This document shows positions 34,457 to 44,307 of a DNA stretch of 64,000 nt, one piece after another. The position numbers and the translations under genes were made by a program. Within the stretch, counting starts at the first letter, position 1, and the number at the start of each line of letters is the position of its first letter. A model generated the notes under the pieces. It searched no databases and was not told the origin of the DNA. It saw only the letters and a program-made list of their open reading frames with translations. Source of the stretch: Verrucomicrobiota bacterium (GTDB taxonomy: Bacteria > Verrucomicrobiota > Verrucomicrobiia > Verrucomicrobiales > DEV007). The stretch covers positions 1 to 64,000 of the forward strand of contig CAUJIH010000047.1 of NCBI GenBank assembly GCA_963205275.1. The letters run 5' to 3'.

Positions 34457-37396
34457 ATGCCCGTTTCTTCCTCTGCGATGCAGGAGCTGAAAAGCCGCCT
34501 CAGCGGTGAACTCCTGACTGACAATGCCATGCGTACCATCTACGCGACGGACGCTTCTGAATACCAGGAGTTGCCACTGGCAGTGACTTTTCCCAAGTCC
34601 GAGGACGATGTGCGCGAGCTGGTGCTGTTCGCTGCAAAACACGGGGTCGGGTTAATCCCGCGCGCTGCCGGGACTTCGCTGGCGGGACAGGTGGTCGGGT
34701 CGGGTATCGTGGCGGATATCGGGCGACACATGAACGCGATTCTCGAGATCGATGCGGAGAGTCGCCGCGTGCGCGTGCAACCCGGCGTGGTGCGCAATGA
34801 GCTGAATCTCGCACTGGCCGAGTACTCTCTGTTTTTCGCTCCTGAGACATCGACAGCGAACCGAGCGATGATCGCGGGCATGGTGGGCAATAACTCCTGT
34901 GGTGCCAATTCGATTGTGTACGGAGCCACTCGCGATCATGTGATCTCAGCTCGGGGATTCCTTGCCGATGGATCATTCGCTAGCTTCGGGCCGCTCAGCG
35001 CTGAGGAGTTTGCCGCCAAATGCGAGGGACCTGACTCGCTGGAGACCCGCATTTACTGCTTCGTCCGCGATCTGCTTTCGGATGCGACGAATCGTCAGTT
35101 GATTCGTGATCATTTCCCCAAAGCCACCGTTACCCGTCGCAACACGGGCTACGCTCTCGACTTGCTGATGGATGCGCAAGTCTTCGATCCGGGGTCGGAT
35201 AGGCCTTTCAACCTTTGTCGTCTCATCTGCGGATCGGAAGGCACGCTGTTTATCGGGACCGAATTCGAGCTGAACTGTGAACCACTGCCACCGGCGGGAG
35301 GGCTGCTTTGCGCCCATTTTGAAACCGTCCAAGATGCGCTGAAGGCCACGCTCATTGCCATGGCACATCGTCCCTTCGGTTGCGAACTGATGGATCACCA
35401 CGTTCTCGATGGTACGAAGTCCAATCTCGAACAGTCGAAAAATCGCTTCTTCATCAATGGCGATCCGGCGGCGGTGCTGGTGATCGAAGTCCGAAATGAG
35501 GATCACGAGTTCATTGAATCCGAGTTTTCCGCCATGGAATCCGAGTGCCGCGCTGCTGACTTAGGATACGCCTTCCCTCGCGTGTGGGGATCGGATATGG
35601 ACCGCGTTTGGGAACTGCGCCGAGCCGGACAGGGCCTGATGAACAACAATATCAAAGGGTCCGCGAAGCCTCGCGAGGTCGTGGAAGACACCGCCGTCGC
35701 GGTCGAGGATCTGCCTGCGTACATTGCCGAATTCGACGAACTTTTGCACAGTAAATACGGGATCAGCACTGTGTATTATGCTCATGCCGGGGCCGGAGAG
35801 CTGCACACACGTCCCCTTTTTGACCTGAAAACGGAAGAAGGACTGCGCATGTTTCGCGGGATCGCCACTGATATTGCCCATCTGGTAAAAAAATATCGCG
35901 GCTCGCTCTCGGGAGAGCATGGGGACGGACGCCTGCGAGGGGAGTTCATCCCGCTGATGGTGGGGGCCGAATGCTATGCGATGATGCGCCAGGTGAAGCA
36001 GACCTTCGACCCCAAGGGGATACTGAATCCGGGGAAAATCATCGACACCCCGCCCATGGATACTTCCCTGCGGCATGCGCCCGGCAATCCGACTCCGAAA
36101 TATGAGACCGTGTTCGATTTCAGCGAGTCCGGTGGCTTCGTCGGAGCGACGGAAAAGTGTATCGGGGTCGGGCTGTGCCGCAAAACAGCTCTGATGGGTG
36201 GGACGATGTGTCCCAGCTACATGGCGACCAGGAACGAGAAGGATAGCACCCGCGCTCGTGCGAACATGCTACGAAACGTGATGACGAATCCCAAGGGCGC
36301 GGAAAACCCTTGGGACAGCGAGGAGGTGCGTCAGTCTCTGGATCTGTGTATTTCCTGCAAAGGCTGCAAGGCCGAATGCCCGACCAATGTCGATATGACG
36401 CGGATGAAGGCGGAGTGGCAGCAGCACTATTACGATGTCCACGGCGTGCCATTTCGCTCTCGTCTGATTGCGAATTTTTCGAAGGCGATGAAGCTCGCGT
36501 CCCTCGCCCCGTGGCTTTCGAATTGGTTCATGACGAATCCGGTGACCTCTCGGGCTTTCAAGAAGATGGTGGGATTCGCTGTCGATCGAAGTTTGCCCCC
36601 TCTGCACAGCACTACGCTCGCCGCGTGGTATAGCCGGCATGGGAACACCGACGGCCCGTTTCCGAACGGACGCGTCTATTTGTTCTGTGACGAGTTCACG
36701 AACTACAACGACACGACCATTGGCATTCAGGCCATCCAGTTACTGAATCGGCTTGGCTACGAGGTCATCATTCCCGAGCACGTGGATAGCGGACGCGCTC
36801 ATCTCTCCAAGGGGCTGATCCGCGAGGCGCAAAAGCTAGCGATCCGAAACGTGGAGCTGCTCTGCGATGTCATCACCTCGGAGACTCCGCTCATCGGCAT
36901 CGAACCCTCTGCCATCCTCAGCTTTCGGGACGAGTATCCTGATCTCGTGTCGGCAGAGCTGAAAGATGAAGCCAAGGCGCTGGCTGAAAATGCCTTGTTA
37001 ATCGACGAGTTTTTCGGTCGTGAGATTGATCAGGGGCGGATGAAGTCCTCTTCCTTTCACACGGTGGAGCACGCCATCAAGCTGCAAGGGCACTGTCATC
37101 AAAAGGCCTTGTCCTCGCTGGTGCCTACAGTGAAAATGCTGGAGTTGCCTAAGAATTACAAGGTTTCCCTGATTCCTTCTGGTTGTTGTGGCATGGCCGG
37201 TTCCTTTGGCTATGAAGCGGAGCATTACGAACTCTCCCAGCAGATAGGCGAACTCATCCTCTATCCCACGCTGCGGAAAACTCCCGAGACCACTTTGATT
37301 GCAGCACCCGGCACGAGCTGCCGTCATCAGATCAAAGACGGAGTTCATCGAATCGCAAAACATCCCGTCGAGATCTTGTACGAGGCTCTCGTGTGA
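34457..37396 (+). CDS. FAD-binding and Fe-S dehydrogenase (YdiJ/DLD-2 type)
   Basis: A 979-residue fused flavoprotein with the FAD-linked oxidase domain (about 35-210; GLIPRAAGTSLAGQVVG and MVGNNSCGANSIVYG) and its C-terminal cap (about 230-535). Two iron-sulfur motifs follow: C568 and C574 (CIGVGLC), then CISCKGCKAECP at 631-642, and the C-terminal CCG domain has SGCCGMAGSFG at 909-919. It resembles E. coli YdiJ (1018 residues), a D-2-hydroxyglutarate-type dehydrogenase, and GlcD/GlcF-like glycolate or D-lactate dehydrogenases. It oxidises a 2-hydroxy acid and passes electrons to quinones. The exact substrate is undetermined. Confidence 0.9.
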   Translation: MPVSSSAMQELKSRLSGELLTDNAMRTIYATDASEYQELPLAVTFPKSEDDVRELVLFAAKHGVGLIPRAAGTSLAGQVVGSGIVADIGRHMNAILEIDAESRRVRVQPGVVRNELNLALAEYSLFFAPETSTANRAMIAGMVGNNSCGANSIVYGATRDHVISARGFLADGSFASFGPLSAEEFAAKCEGPDSLETRIYCFVRDLLSDATNRQLIRDHFPKATVTRRNTGYALDLLMDAQVFDPGSDRPFNLCRLICGSEGTLFIGTEFELNCEPLPPAGGLLCAHFETVQDALKATLIAMAHRPFGCELMDHHVLDGTKSNLEQSKNRFFINGDPAAVLVIEVRNEDHEFIESEFSAMESECRAADLGYAFPRVWGSDMDRVWELRRAGQGLMNNNIKGSAKPREVVEDTAVAVEDLPAYIAEFDELLHSKYGISTVYYAHAGAGELHTRPLFDLKTEEGLRMFRGIATDIAHLVKKYRGSLSGEHGDGRLRGEFIPLMVGAECYAMMRQVKQTFDPKGILNPGKIIDTPPMDTSLRHAPGNPTPKYETVFDFSESGGFVGATEKCIGVGLCRKTALMGGTMCPSYMATRNEKDSTRARANMLRNVMTNPKGAENPWDSEEVRQSLDLCISCKGCKAECPTNVDMTRMKAEWQQHYYDVHGVPFRSRLIANFSKAMKLASLAPWLSNWFMTNPVTSRAFKKMVGFAVDRSLPPLHSTTLAAWYSRHGNTDGPFPNGRVYLFCDEFTNYNDTTIGIQAIQLLNRLGYEVIIPEHVDSGRAHLSKGLIREAQKLAIRNVELLCDVITSETPLIGIEPSAILSFRDEYPDLVSAELKDEAKALAENALLIDEFFGREIDQGRMKSSSFHTVEHAIKLQGHCHQKALSSLVPTVKMLELPKNYKVSLIPSGCCGMAGSFGYEAEHYELSQQIGELILYPTLRKTPETTLIAAPGTSCRHQIKDGVHRIAKHPVEILYEALV

Positions 37397-37554
37397 ACTC
37401 CCTTCTCGTATTGAACAATCCACTACGGACGATTCACTACCGAATTCTCTCGCGAAATTTTCTTGCCATCCCGCTCCAGAACTGATTTCATCATGCATTC
37501 GGAAGGCTTCTGCCTGCCGCGGCCAGAAAAATTTCTCCGTTTGAGAAAATAGTC

Positions 37555-37583
37555 TTGTATTGACATTGTATTTCAAATAGAAT
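37555..37583 (+). promoter_or_regulatory. Candidate promoter of the Verru_Chthon cassette
   Basis: TTGTAT at 37555-37560 and TAGAAT at 37578-37583 lie 17 bp apart, about 45 bp before the cassette protein A start. The surrounding 40 bp are AT-rich. A TTGACA occurs too (37560-37565), so the -35 element is uncertain. Confidence 0.4.
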
Positions 37584-37628
37584 GCTTCGTAAATACAGAT
37601 ACGATTCGTTCTTTCCCCTCTCCAGACC

Positions 37629-40600
37629 ATGAAACTCGCGGAAAAACTTCATCTCAATCGGCTCTTTCCCAAGGATCGAAAGGGCGTCGCTCTCATCACG
37701 GTCCTCACGGTGATGTCCCTCACCACGATTCTGATCCTGACCTTTTTCTCTCTGGCGAGCAGTGAACACCGTGCGTCATACACCTACTCCAACGGATTGC
37801 AGGCCCAGCAGGTGGCGGAGGAGGCGGTCAATCTGGTGATCGCCCAGATTCGTGAAGCGACCACCGTAGGGACCAAGACGGCATGGGCATCCCAGCCTGG
37901 ATCGATCCGGCAGTGGGGGGATAATGGTCGGCCACTTCTCGCTTACAAGCTCTATTCGGACGATCAGATGAAGATCGATTCCGACGGCGATGGGTGGGGT
38001 GACTTCCGGAATGACTTCACCGACATGAGCGACTGGTCGACTCGTCCGGAGCACTACGTTGATCTGAACGAGCCAGTGATCCGAGGGGAGAAGGTGTATT
38101 ACCCCATCGTCCATCCTGCCGCCTCGTCGATTCCCAAATGGCCTCAACCTCTCGGGGAAGATCAGGATGGAGTCGAGGGCTTTAGCTATAATAAACGGCC
38201 CGCACGGAGGCTTTCCGATCAAGGACCGATGGGAGAAAAAGCGGCCAAAATTGGCGATGGTTCTAGGGACGGCCATGTCGCGATGCCTGTGAAGTGGATC
38301 TATCAACTCGCTGATGGAACTCTTGGCGTCCTTTCTGATGGGAATTCGGGAACCGGATATGCGTTCAGACCCATCGCAGGGGCGGGGAATCCATCTGCCG
38401 AGAATCGTATCGTCGCACGCTTCGCTTTCTGGGCGGATGATGAGACCTCGAAGCTCAATATCAACACCGCAGCAGGTGGTCTCGCTTGGGATGTGCCGAA
38501 GGCAGGGGGGGAACTCGACATGAACATGGGACGATATCAGCCCGCGCAGCACGAGTGGCAACGCTATCCTGGGCATCCTGGCTCGACGCACTTGATTCCA
38601 GTTCTGGCTCCCGGCGTGCTGGATATCGTAAATGATCGCGATGCGATGGAGATGCTCTTCAGGGTCGTCCCCCGCATCGTCGGCGGAGGTTCTGAGTCGG
38701 GAACTCGGTACATTGATACGCGGAGAAAGGAAGAACAGAACGGGCTCATCGCGGACCGAGATCCTCTATTCCCGACAGTGGACGATATCATCATGCGTTC
38801 AGATCGTAAGCCCCATGAATTCCCGGATGCAAAAGGCCGTCCGATTCCGGCGAATGAGCTGAGCGAATATCTGGAGAGATCAAAGTTCTTTCTGACAGCG
38901 AACAGTCGTGCGCCGGAGACGAACATGTTCAATCTCCCGCGTGTCGCAATTTGGCCGATTTATAATGCTGCGTATGGATCGACGGATTATAAGACTCGGC
39001 TGACCCCGTTTGATCGACTCCTGCACTACTGCGCCTCCATGGGCATGTCGACCAGTGGTAACTACCCACGGTATGAATATGTGTTCAAACGAGAGAATGC
39101 CGATAGCACAACATATGATTATGAGAAGATTCCTCGGAATCAGGAACTTTACGGATATTTGCAAAAGATGTTGGAATTGAGGTTTCCGGGATATGGCGGC
39201 TCCTTTATGGATAAATATCCGAGCCAGGAATATTTGCAGATATTAACGGAAATTTTCGACTACATCCGTTCCACCAATCTGCATGATGACTCGATCTATG
39301 AGGACTTCAATGATGCTTTCACCAAAAATAACAACAACAACTCCAGAGCATATACAAACCCGCGTGACAAAAATAACACACAGGTCGGTCACAAAGGGCA
39401 TGGACAGGTCGTTCCGATAAGGATCGGCAACACAAAGGGCATGGGGCGATTCTACAGCCTCGGCAGCGTACAGATTCAGGTGATCTCGTGCGCTGAGGCA
39501 CATGATCGCATGTTACCGAAGAACTTTGGAGCGACCGCATACCGCGCATCAGATTGGAGAGATCCTGCCGACCCCTATAGTACGAATGGGGAAAAACAAG
39601 CTCTGTTTGCGAATTTCCCCCCTCATCCTCTCGGCTTCGAGAGACCAGGCGATCCAAGAAATCCAAGCTCAGACTACCTCCTCAAGGAGCCAATTTGGCT
39701 TCGTGATCTGCGGGAGGCAGCATATCCACCGCTTCCAGCCACCGGGCCAACATCGTACGTCATTCGCTATAACGCAGCATTTGATCCGAATACTTGGAAC
39801 TGGCAATTGGCGTTTCTGGATCCGCTGTACGCGGACGCAGTCATGGCGAGTCCGACGACTAGTAAATTTAATCGAGAATTCTTGAGTTCCGACGCATTTA
39901 AAGAGGGGGCGACTCGACTAAAAGGCGGAGAACAGCTCGTACAAGCGGGATTGTTCTTCAATCTCTTTACTCCTAGCATTGGCTGGGGTTCGATCAATCC
40001 AGATATGGAGATCGAGATCGATGCATCTGGAAATTTTAATTTCGATACGGTGAGCAGTAGTAACATTTACGAAAGGTCTCCCGATGTTCTCTCCCCCGGG
40101 CGCTTTCTCGGATTCAAAAATGGTGGCAGCAAGTGGGTTTTCTCTACGAATCGTCTCGACACCGCTTGGGGAGGTCGGCGGTATGGAGGACTGATGCCGA
40201 TGGAGTATCTATTGACGGTTCCGCAGGCCACAAATAGTCGGACTTATCCTGGAAGTTTCGGGATCGAAATTCAAAGCAAATTTCCGCAGTATGATCTGTC
40301 AGGGAATAAGGCCGGCTTTGCGTTCAATAAGCCCGGTATACTTAATGGATACAGCTTTGTATGGCCGGGATTCGTGAGTGGATATCGGGCGTCTACACTG
40401 GGGGGTCCGAGTCGACTATCTCCGATCGATCGAGGCTGGGACGTAACCAGTGGAGTCAGAGTCTATAGTGGTGATCCAAGCTCTCTAAACAACGATACGC
40501 AAAACGCATATCACTACGATTTAATTACCGCTCCATTCAAGATTATTGGTGGTGGATATGAAAAAGCGCCTCCCGGTCAAGACCCGATTCTGGATCGCTA

Positions 40601-42557
40601 CTTTAATCCCGGAGAAGTTCAGTTTTTCGGAGGTAGATTGACATTTAAGTTCTATCACGGGGGAAGGGATGCAGAGTTTTCTGCACCGAATGGATCGATT
40701 GGGAACTTCGGTGCCGGACGGGGGGAGTTGATTCAGGAAATTGAGTTGGATGTTCCCTCATTCAAATTCGATAGCGGTAATAATAAACACTCTGACCTTC
40801 CCTATGACCGTGCTCCGTTAATGTTCAACTACCAGGCGGGAACGTATCGAGATCATTTGGGAGGGTATTACAACGACTTCTATCAACTTGAGGGTGATTC
40901 ATTCTCCTTGCTCGAGCGAAATAGTCTTTCTGCTGATCCTGGGAATCCACTCAATACCCCTCTTGGAACCACGACGAATCGGACATACGATGTCCGAATC
41001 TCGGCAAGCGAGAATAGGCCGAAATACAATCTTGCGGTTCCGTCCGGCCGCTTTGGCCACACAAATGTCTATTCTCGTCCGGGGTTGTTTTCTCCGAACG
41101 ATATCGTCCAGTCCATCGAGATCGCGCACGGGGACGCACGCATCGTCGCCGGGCGACCGACAATCGCGAGGAGCGATAAGATTTTTCAAGAACATCGTTA
41201 CTACCAGAAGAGTACACTTGCCCACTCCGCCACGAGTGCGGTCGGCAGTCCCTACTATGGGGCCTCCATCGAGAAAGATTACCTCATCCGGACAGACCTC
41301 CCAACATCACCCGGAACCTCACCATACGCCTACTCGGGCGAGAGTCGCGTTCCGCTCCCATTCGGGGTGGAGCGATCCGAAACGGTGCAGCTCTATGGAG
41401 ACTTCGACAATGGTTCCGGTCTGATGATCGACGGCCCTTACATTAACAAGCCGGATGAAGGCAATGTTCACTCGCTGAAATCGAAATACATGGGTTCCGA
41501 AGGTGGCTTCTGGGAAAGTCGCAGAAACTACGGGGAATTTCCTTACTTTAATCGCGATGACATTCAGGAGACAGGCGGCCCCGCCTACTTCTCTCCGAAT
41601 CGTCTCGTCTCCGGCTCAGGGATGTTCGGCTCTCTTCCGACCGGAGTGCTCACCAATAATCCTTGGCGAACCCTGCTCTTCCGACCGGCGACTTCCGGTT
41701 CAAGAGCTGGATTCAGAAAGCATCCGGGAGGCGACAATCCACCGGATCATCTCCTGATGGATCTCTTCTGGATGCCCGTGGTGGAGCCTTATGCCATTAG
41801 CGAACCGCTCTCCACGGCTGGCAAGGTGAACATTAACTTCGAGATTGTTCCCTTCCTGCACATTCAGCGGAGCACAGCGCTTCGTGGCATCTTCCGCTCT
41901 GAGATGATGCTTTGTATTCCAAATAAGTGGCATTACAACTACAAGCACAATCACGGACGTGGACGAGGATATCACTGGAGGGATAAGCCCTATGCCGGAG
42001 AGCTACAAGGGAAGCGCCTTCGCTCCATCATCCGGGAGGATGACACGATCGACCAGTTCTTCGACCGCTTCGATAACGGAAAGAAGATCTTCAAGTCGGC
42101 AAGCGAGATCTGTGAAATGCACCTAGTTCCGGAGGAGGTATCAGATCGGCTCATGCAGCCACGCGGCAAGATAGGCTCCTACACTCCCTCGATTGTAGAA
42201 CTTGAGAGCGGGAAATACTGGCAGGATCATTCCTTGGTGGGCGACAATTCTCGCGAGCGCCCCTATACGAACATTCAGCAGCGGCTCACGAGCAAATCAA
42301 ATACCTTCTTGGTCCACTATCGGGCGCAGGTATTGAAGCAAGCGAAGCGGGAAAGTGCATCGGATTACAACAACTGGAACCCGGACACCGATACCGTACA
42401 GGCGGAATATCGCGGTTCCTCAATTGTCGAACGATATGTGAATCCGGATGCCACCGATATACCCGACCTTGCCAAAGCCATGGCGTCTGGCGCTGGAGAA
42501 TCTCTCGACAAGTATTATCGCTTCCGGGTGGTCAATCCCCGCCGATTTGCCCCCTGA
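37629..42557 (+). CDS. Verru_Chthon cassette protein A, GspK-like giant
   Basis: A 1642-residue protein, first of a four-gene cassette. The N-terminus is pseudopilin-like: a basic leader to K18, G19, then a long hydrophobic helix VALITVLTVMSLTTILILTF. Position +5 after the likely cleavage is Thr24, not the usual Glu, as in the type II secretion minor pseudopilin GspK. A helix with QAQQVAEEAVNLVIAQIREA follows, typical of GspK/PilX proteins. The remainder is a huge extracytoplasmic region rich in Gly, Pro and aromatic residues. The family is known from Verrucomicrobium and Chthoniobacter genomes; its role is unknown. I infer it caps a pseudopilus. Confidence 0.85.
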   Translation: MKLAEKLHLNRLFPKDRKGVALITVLTVMSLTTILILTFFSLASSEHRASYTYSNGLQAQQVAEEAVNLVIAQIREATTVGTKTAWASQPGSIRQWGDNGRPLLAYKLYSDDQMKIDSDGDGWGDFRNDFTDMSDWSTRPEHYVDLNEPVIRGEKVYYPIVHPAASSIPKWPQPLGEDQDGVEGFSYNKRPARRLSDQGPMGEKAAKIGDGSRDGHVAMPVKWIYQLADGTLGVLSDGNSGTGYAFRPIAGAGNPSAENRIVARFAFWADDETSKLNINTAAGGLAWDVPKAGGELDMNMGRYQPAQHEWQRYPGHPGSTHLIPVLAPGVLDIVNDRDAMEMLFRVVPRIVGGGSESGTRYIDTRRKEEQNGLIADRDPLFPTVDDIIMRSDRKPHEFPDAKGRPIPANELSEYLERSKFFLTANSRAPETNMFNLPRVAIWPIYNAAYGSTDYKTRLTPFDRLLHYCASMGMSTSGNYPRYEYVFKRENADSTTYDYEKIPRNQELYGYLQKMLELRFPGYGGSFMDKYPSQEYLQILTEIFDYIRSTNLHDDSIYEDFNDAFTKNNNNNSRAYTNPRDKNNTQVGHKGHGQVVPIRIGNTKGMGRFYSLGSVQIQVISCAEAHDRMLPKNFGATAYRASDWRDPADPYSTNGEKQALFANFPPHPLGFERPGDPRNPSSDYLLKEPIWLRDLREAAYPPLPATGPTSYVIRYNAAFDPNTWNWQLAFLDPLYADAVMASPTTSKFNREFLSSDAFKEGATRLKGGEQLVQAGLFFNLFTPSIGWGSINPDMEIEIDASGNFNFDTVSSSNIYERSPDVLSPGRFLGFKNGGSKWVFSTNRLDTAWGGRRYGGLMPMEYLLTVPQATNSRTYPGSFGIEIQSKFPQYDLSGNKAGFAFNKPGILNGYSFVWPGFVSGYRASTLGGPSRLSPIDRGWDVTSGVRVYSGDPSSLNNDTQNAYHYDLITAPFKIIGGGYEKAPPGQDPILDRYFNPGEVQFFGGRLTFKFYHGGRDAEFSAPNGSIGNFGAGRGELIQEIELDVPSFKFDSGNNKHSDLPYDRAPLMFNYQAGTYRDHLGGYYNDFYQLEGDSFSLLERNSLSADPGNPLNTPLGTTTNRTYDVRISASENRPKYNLAVPSGRFGHTNVYSRPGLFSPNDIVQSIEIAHGDARIVAGRPTIARSDKIFQEHRYYQKSTLAHSATSAVGSPYYGASIEKDYLIRTDLPTSPGTSPYAYSGESRVPLPFGVERSETVQLYGDFDNGSGLMIDGPYINKPDEGNVHSLKSKYMGSEGGFWESRRNYGEFPYFNRDDIQETGGPAYFSPNRLVSGSGMFGSLPTGVLTNNPWRTLLFRPATSGSRAGFRKHPGGDNPPDHLLMDLFWMPVVEPYAISEPLSTAGKVNINFEIVPFLHIQRSTALRGIFRSEMMLCIPNKWHYNYKHNHGRGRGYHWRDKPYAGELQGKRLRSIIREDDTIDQFFDRFDNGKKIFKSASEICEMHLVPEEVSDRLMQPRGKIGSYTPSIVELESGKYWQDHSLVGDNSRERPYTNIQQRLTSKSNTFLVHYRAQVLKQAKRESASDYNNWNPDTDTVQAEYRGSSIVERYVNPDATDIPDLAKAMASGAGESLDKYYRFRVVNPRRFAP

Positions 42558-42606
42558 GGAATCCAGATCACCCGTCCTAATGCAGTCAAATTGAAATCAG
42601 ACTTCT

Positions 42607-43218
42607 ATGACACTTCGAATTTCTCATCATCTCACGAATCAGCGAATCAATGAACGCGGATTCAGCCTGATTGAAGTAACGATCGCCATGGCGATCGCCG
42701 CCCTCGGGATCATTACGATCTTGGGACTCATCCCACGCGGGATGGACACCATGCGCGAAGCGGGGGATCAGGCGATTCGTGGTCGGATCGAGCAGGCGAT
42801 TCTGAATGAGTTACAGATGACTCCGTTCGAGGATGCAATGGGGAGTTCCCCGCTCGACGGATATGATGGAATGGAGTTCTACTATGATGCGCAGGGGGAA
42901 GAGCTGAGCGACAGCAAAAGTCAAGGATCGGTACCGGAAGATCGGAAAAAAGGGAGCATGGCGCATGTGTTTTCGGCTCGAGTGTGGATACCGAAAACAA
43001 GCGGCGGGAAAGCTCCCGAAGCAGTCGGAGGCGCGCAGTTTCGCGGGTTTAAGCTCGACAGTGCTTCCGATGCCAATCCGTTCATCCGACCGGTGCTGGT
43101 TGAGGTAGCTGCAGTGGGAGGGAGGGAGAGCTTTGATTGGGACAAGGAGACGAACTTCAACTTGATCACGACCTATCAAGCGTTCGTATCGAAGCTAGGT
43201 CAGGACTATTCAAACTAA
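42607..43218 (+). CDS. Verru_Chthon cassette protein B, GspI/PilV-like pseudopilin
   Basis: A 203-residue pseudopilin. The prepilin motif ERGFSLIEV at 16-24 places cleavage after G18, with F19 at +1 and E23 at +5, followed by a hydrophobic helix to about 42. The following IPRGMDTMREAGDQAIRGRI and AILNELQM fit the helix of GspI or PilV proteins. It starts 49 bp after gene A and is probably in the same transcript. Expected steps are processing by a prepilin peptidase and insertion into the inner membrane. No such peptidase gene is in the window. Confidence 0.85.
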   Translation: MTLRISHHLTNQRINERGFSLIEVTIAMAIAALGIITILGLIPRGMDTMREAGDQAIRGRIEQAILNELQMTPFEDAMGSSPLDGYDGMEFYYDAQGEELSDSKSQGSVPEDRKKGSMAHVFSARVWIPKTSGGKAPEAVGGAQFRGFKLDSASDANPFIRPVLVEVAAVGGRESFDWDKETNFNLITTYQAFVSKLGQDYSN

Positions 43219-43227
43219 AACGTAGCG

Positions 43228-44307
43228 ATGAGACAGACTTCTTTTCATAAAATCCGGTCGGCCTTTTCGCTCATTGAGCTGATGGTCGCGATGTCCATTC
43301 TCTCCGTGCTCTTGCTCATGATGACTGCGCTCCTCGAACAGGTGCAAAAGAGCTGGAGCGTGTCCGAGAGTCGCATCAGCCAGTTTCGCGAAGCGCGCGT
43401 CGCCTTCGATTTGATGGCCAAAAGCATCGGGCAGGCTTCTCTCAACACATACTGGGATAACGTGTTCGACGAAGACGGAGTCATTCAGGGGTATGCGCCG
43501 ACTTCAGAACTCCACTTCATCGTCCTAGACAAGGCTCAGTCACAACTGCCTTCAGGGAAGACACAAAGTCCACTGGGGCACGCGATCTTCTTTCAGGCTC
43601 CCTTGGGATTTTCTGAAACTTATAGAAACTTAAACAGTCTTTTTAATGGACGTGGTTACTTAGTCTCGTATGGATCGGATAAGCGCTTTAAGCCGAGCTT
43701 TATCCAATCGAAAGATCGCTATCGCTATCGCTTGATGGAGTTTCGCCCTCCGGCAGAAGCGAATCAGGTGTGGGCGGACGGAGACGAGGAGCGGAGTAAG
43801 AATGGAGAGGCTGAATACACTCAGTGGTACAAGCAGTCGATGGGAGTTTCGGAAGATCGCGAGAAGGGTGACTTCGAATCGTATCTCAACCCGCTGGCCG
43901 AGAACATTATCGCCATCGTTCTGTCACCTAGGGATTCTCTGGCGAAGGCTGGCGATTCTCGTGGTAGTGCCTCCGATGAGATTGCTCCGAATTACTTTTT
44001 TGATTCGAATGACAAAGAGAGGCAAACTGATCCCAAAGATCCATTCTCGGTTCATGCCCAGCAGGTGCCGCCTCTTCTTCGTCTCTCAATGGTGGCGATC
44101 AGCGAAGCTGCCATGATTCGGCTGGAGGGAGATGGTGGTGGGGAACCATCTGACATTTCACGTGCGCTCTCCGGACTCTTTCAGCGCGTCGGACAGTATG
44201 ACAAGGATGTTGAAACACTCTCCGAGCGACTAAACGAGAAGAGGATCGATCATAAAATTTTCAGCACGATGGTAATGATGCGCAGTGCAAAATGGACCGG
44301 CAAATGA
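43228..44307 (+). CDS. Verru_Chthon cassette protein C, GspJ/PilW-like pseudopilin
   Basis: A 359-residue pseudopilin. SAFSLIELMVAMSILSVLLL (11-30) is the prepilin leader and helix; position -1 is Ala12 instead of the usual Gly, and E17 is at +5. The helix continues into SRISQFREARVAFDLMAKSI, as in GspJ and PilW. The C-terminal globular region is large and contains acidic-rich loops. It starts 9 bp after gene B and overlaps gene D by four bases (ATGA), so translation of the cassette is coupled. Confidence 0.85.
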   Translation: MRQTSFHKIRSAFSLIELMVAMSILSVLLLMMTALLEQVQKSWSVSESRISQFREARVAFDLMAKSIGQASLNTYWDNVFDEDGVIQGYAPTSELHFIVLDKAQSQLPSGKTQSPLGHAIFFQAPLGFSETYRNLNSLFNGRGYLVSYGSDKRFKPSFIQSKDRYRYRLMEFRPPAEANQVWADGDEERSKNGEAEYTQWYKQSMGVSEDREKGDFESYLNPLAENIIAIVLSPRDSLAKAGDSRGSASDEIAPNYFFDSNDKERQTDPKDPFSVHAQQVPPLLRLSMVAISEAAMIRLEGDGGGEPSDISRALSGLFQRVGQYDKDVETLSERLNEKRIDHKIFSTMVMMRSAKWTGK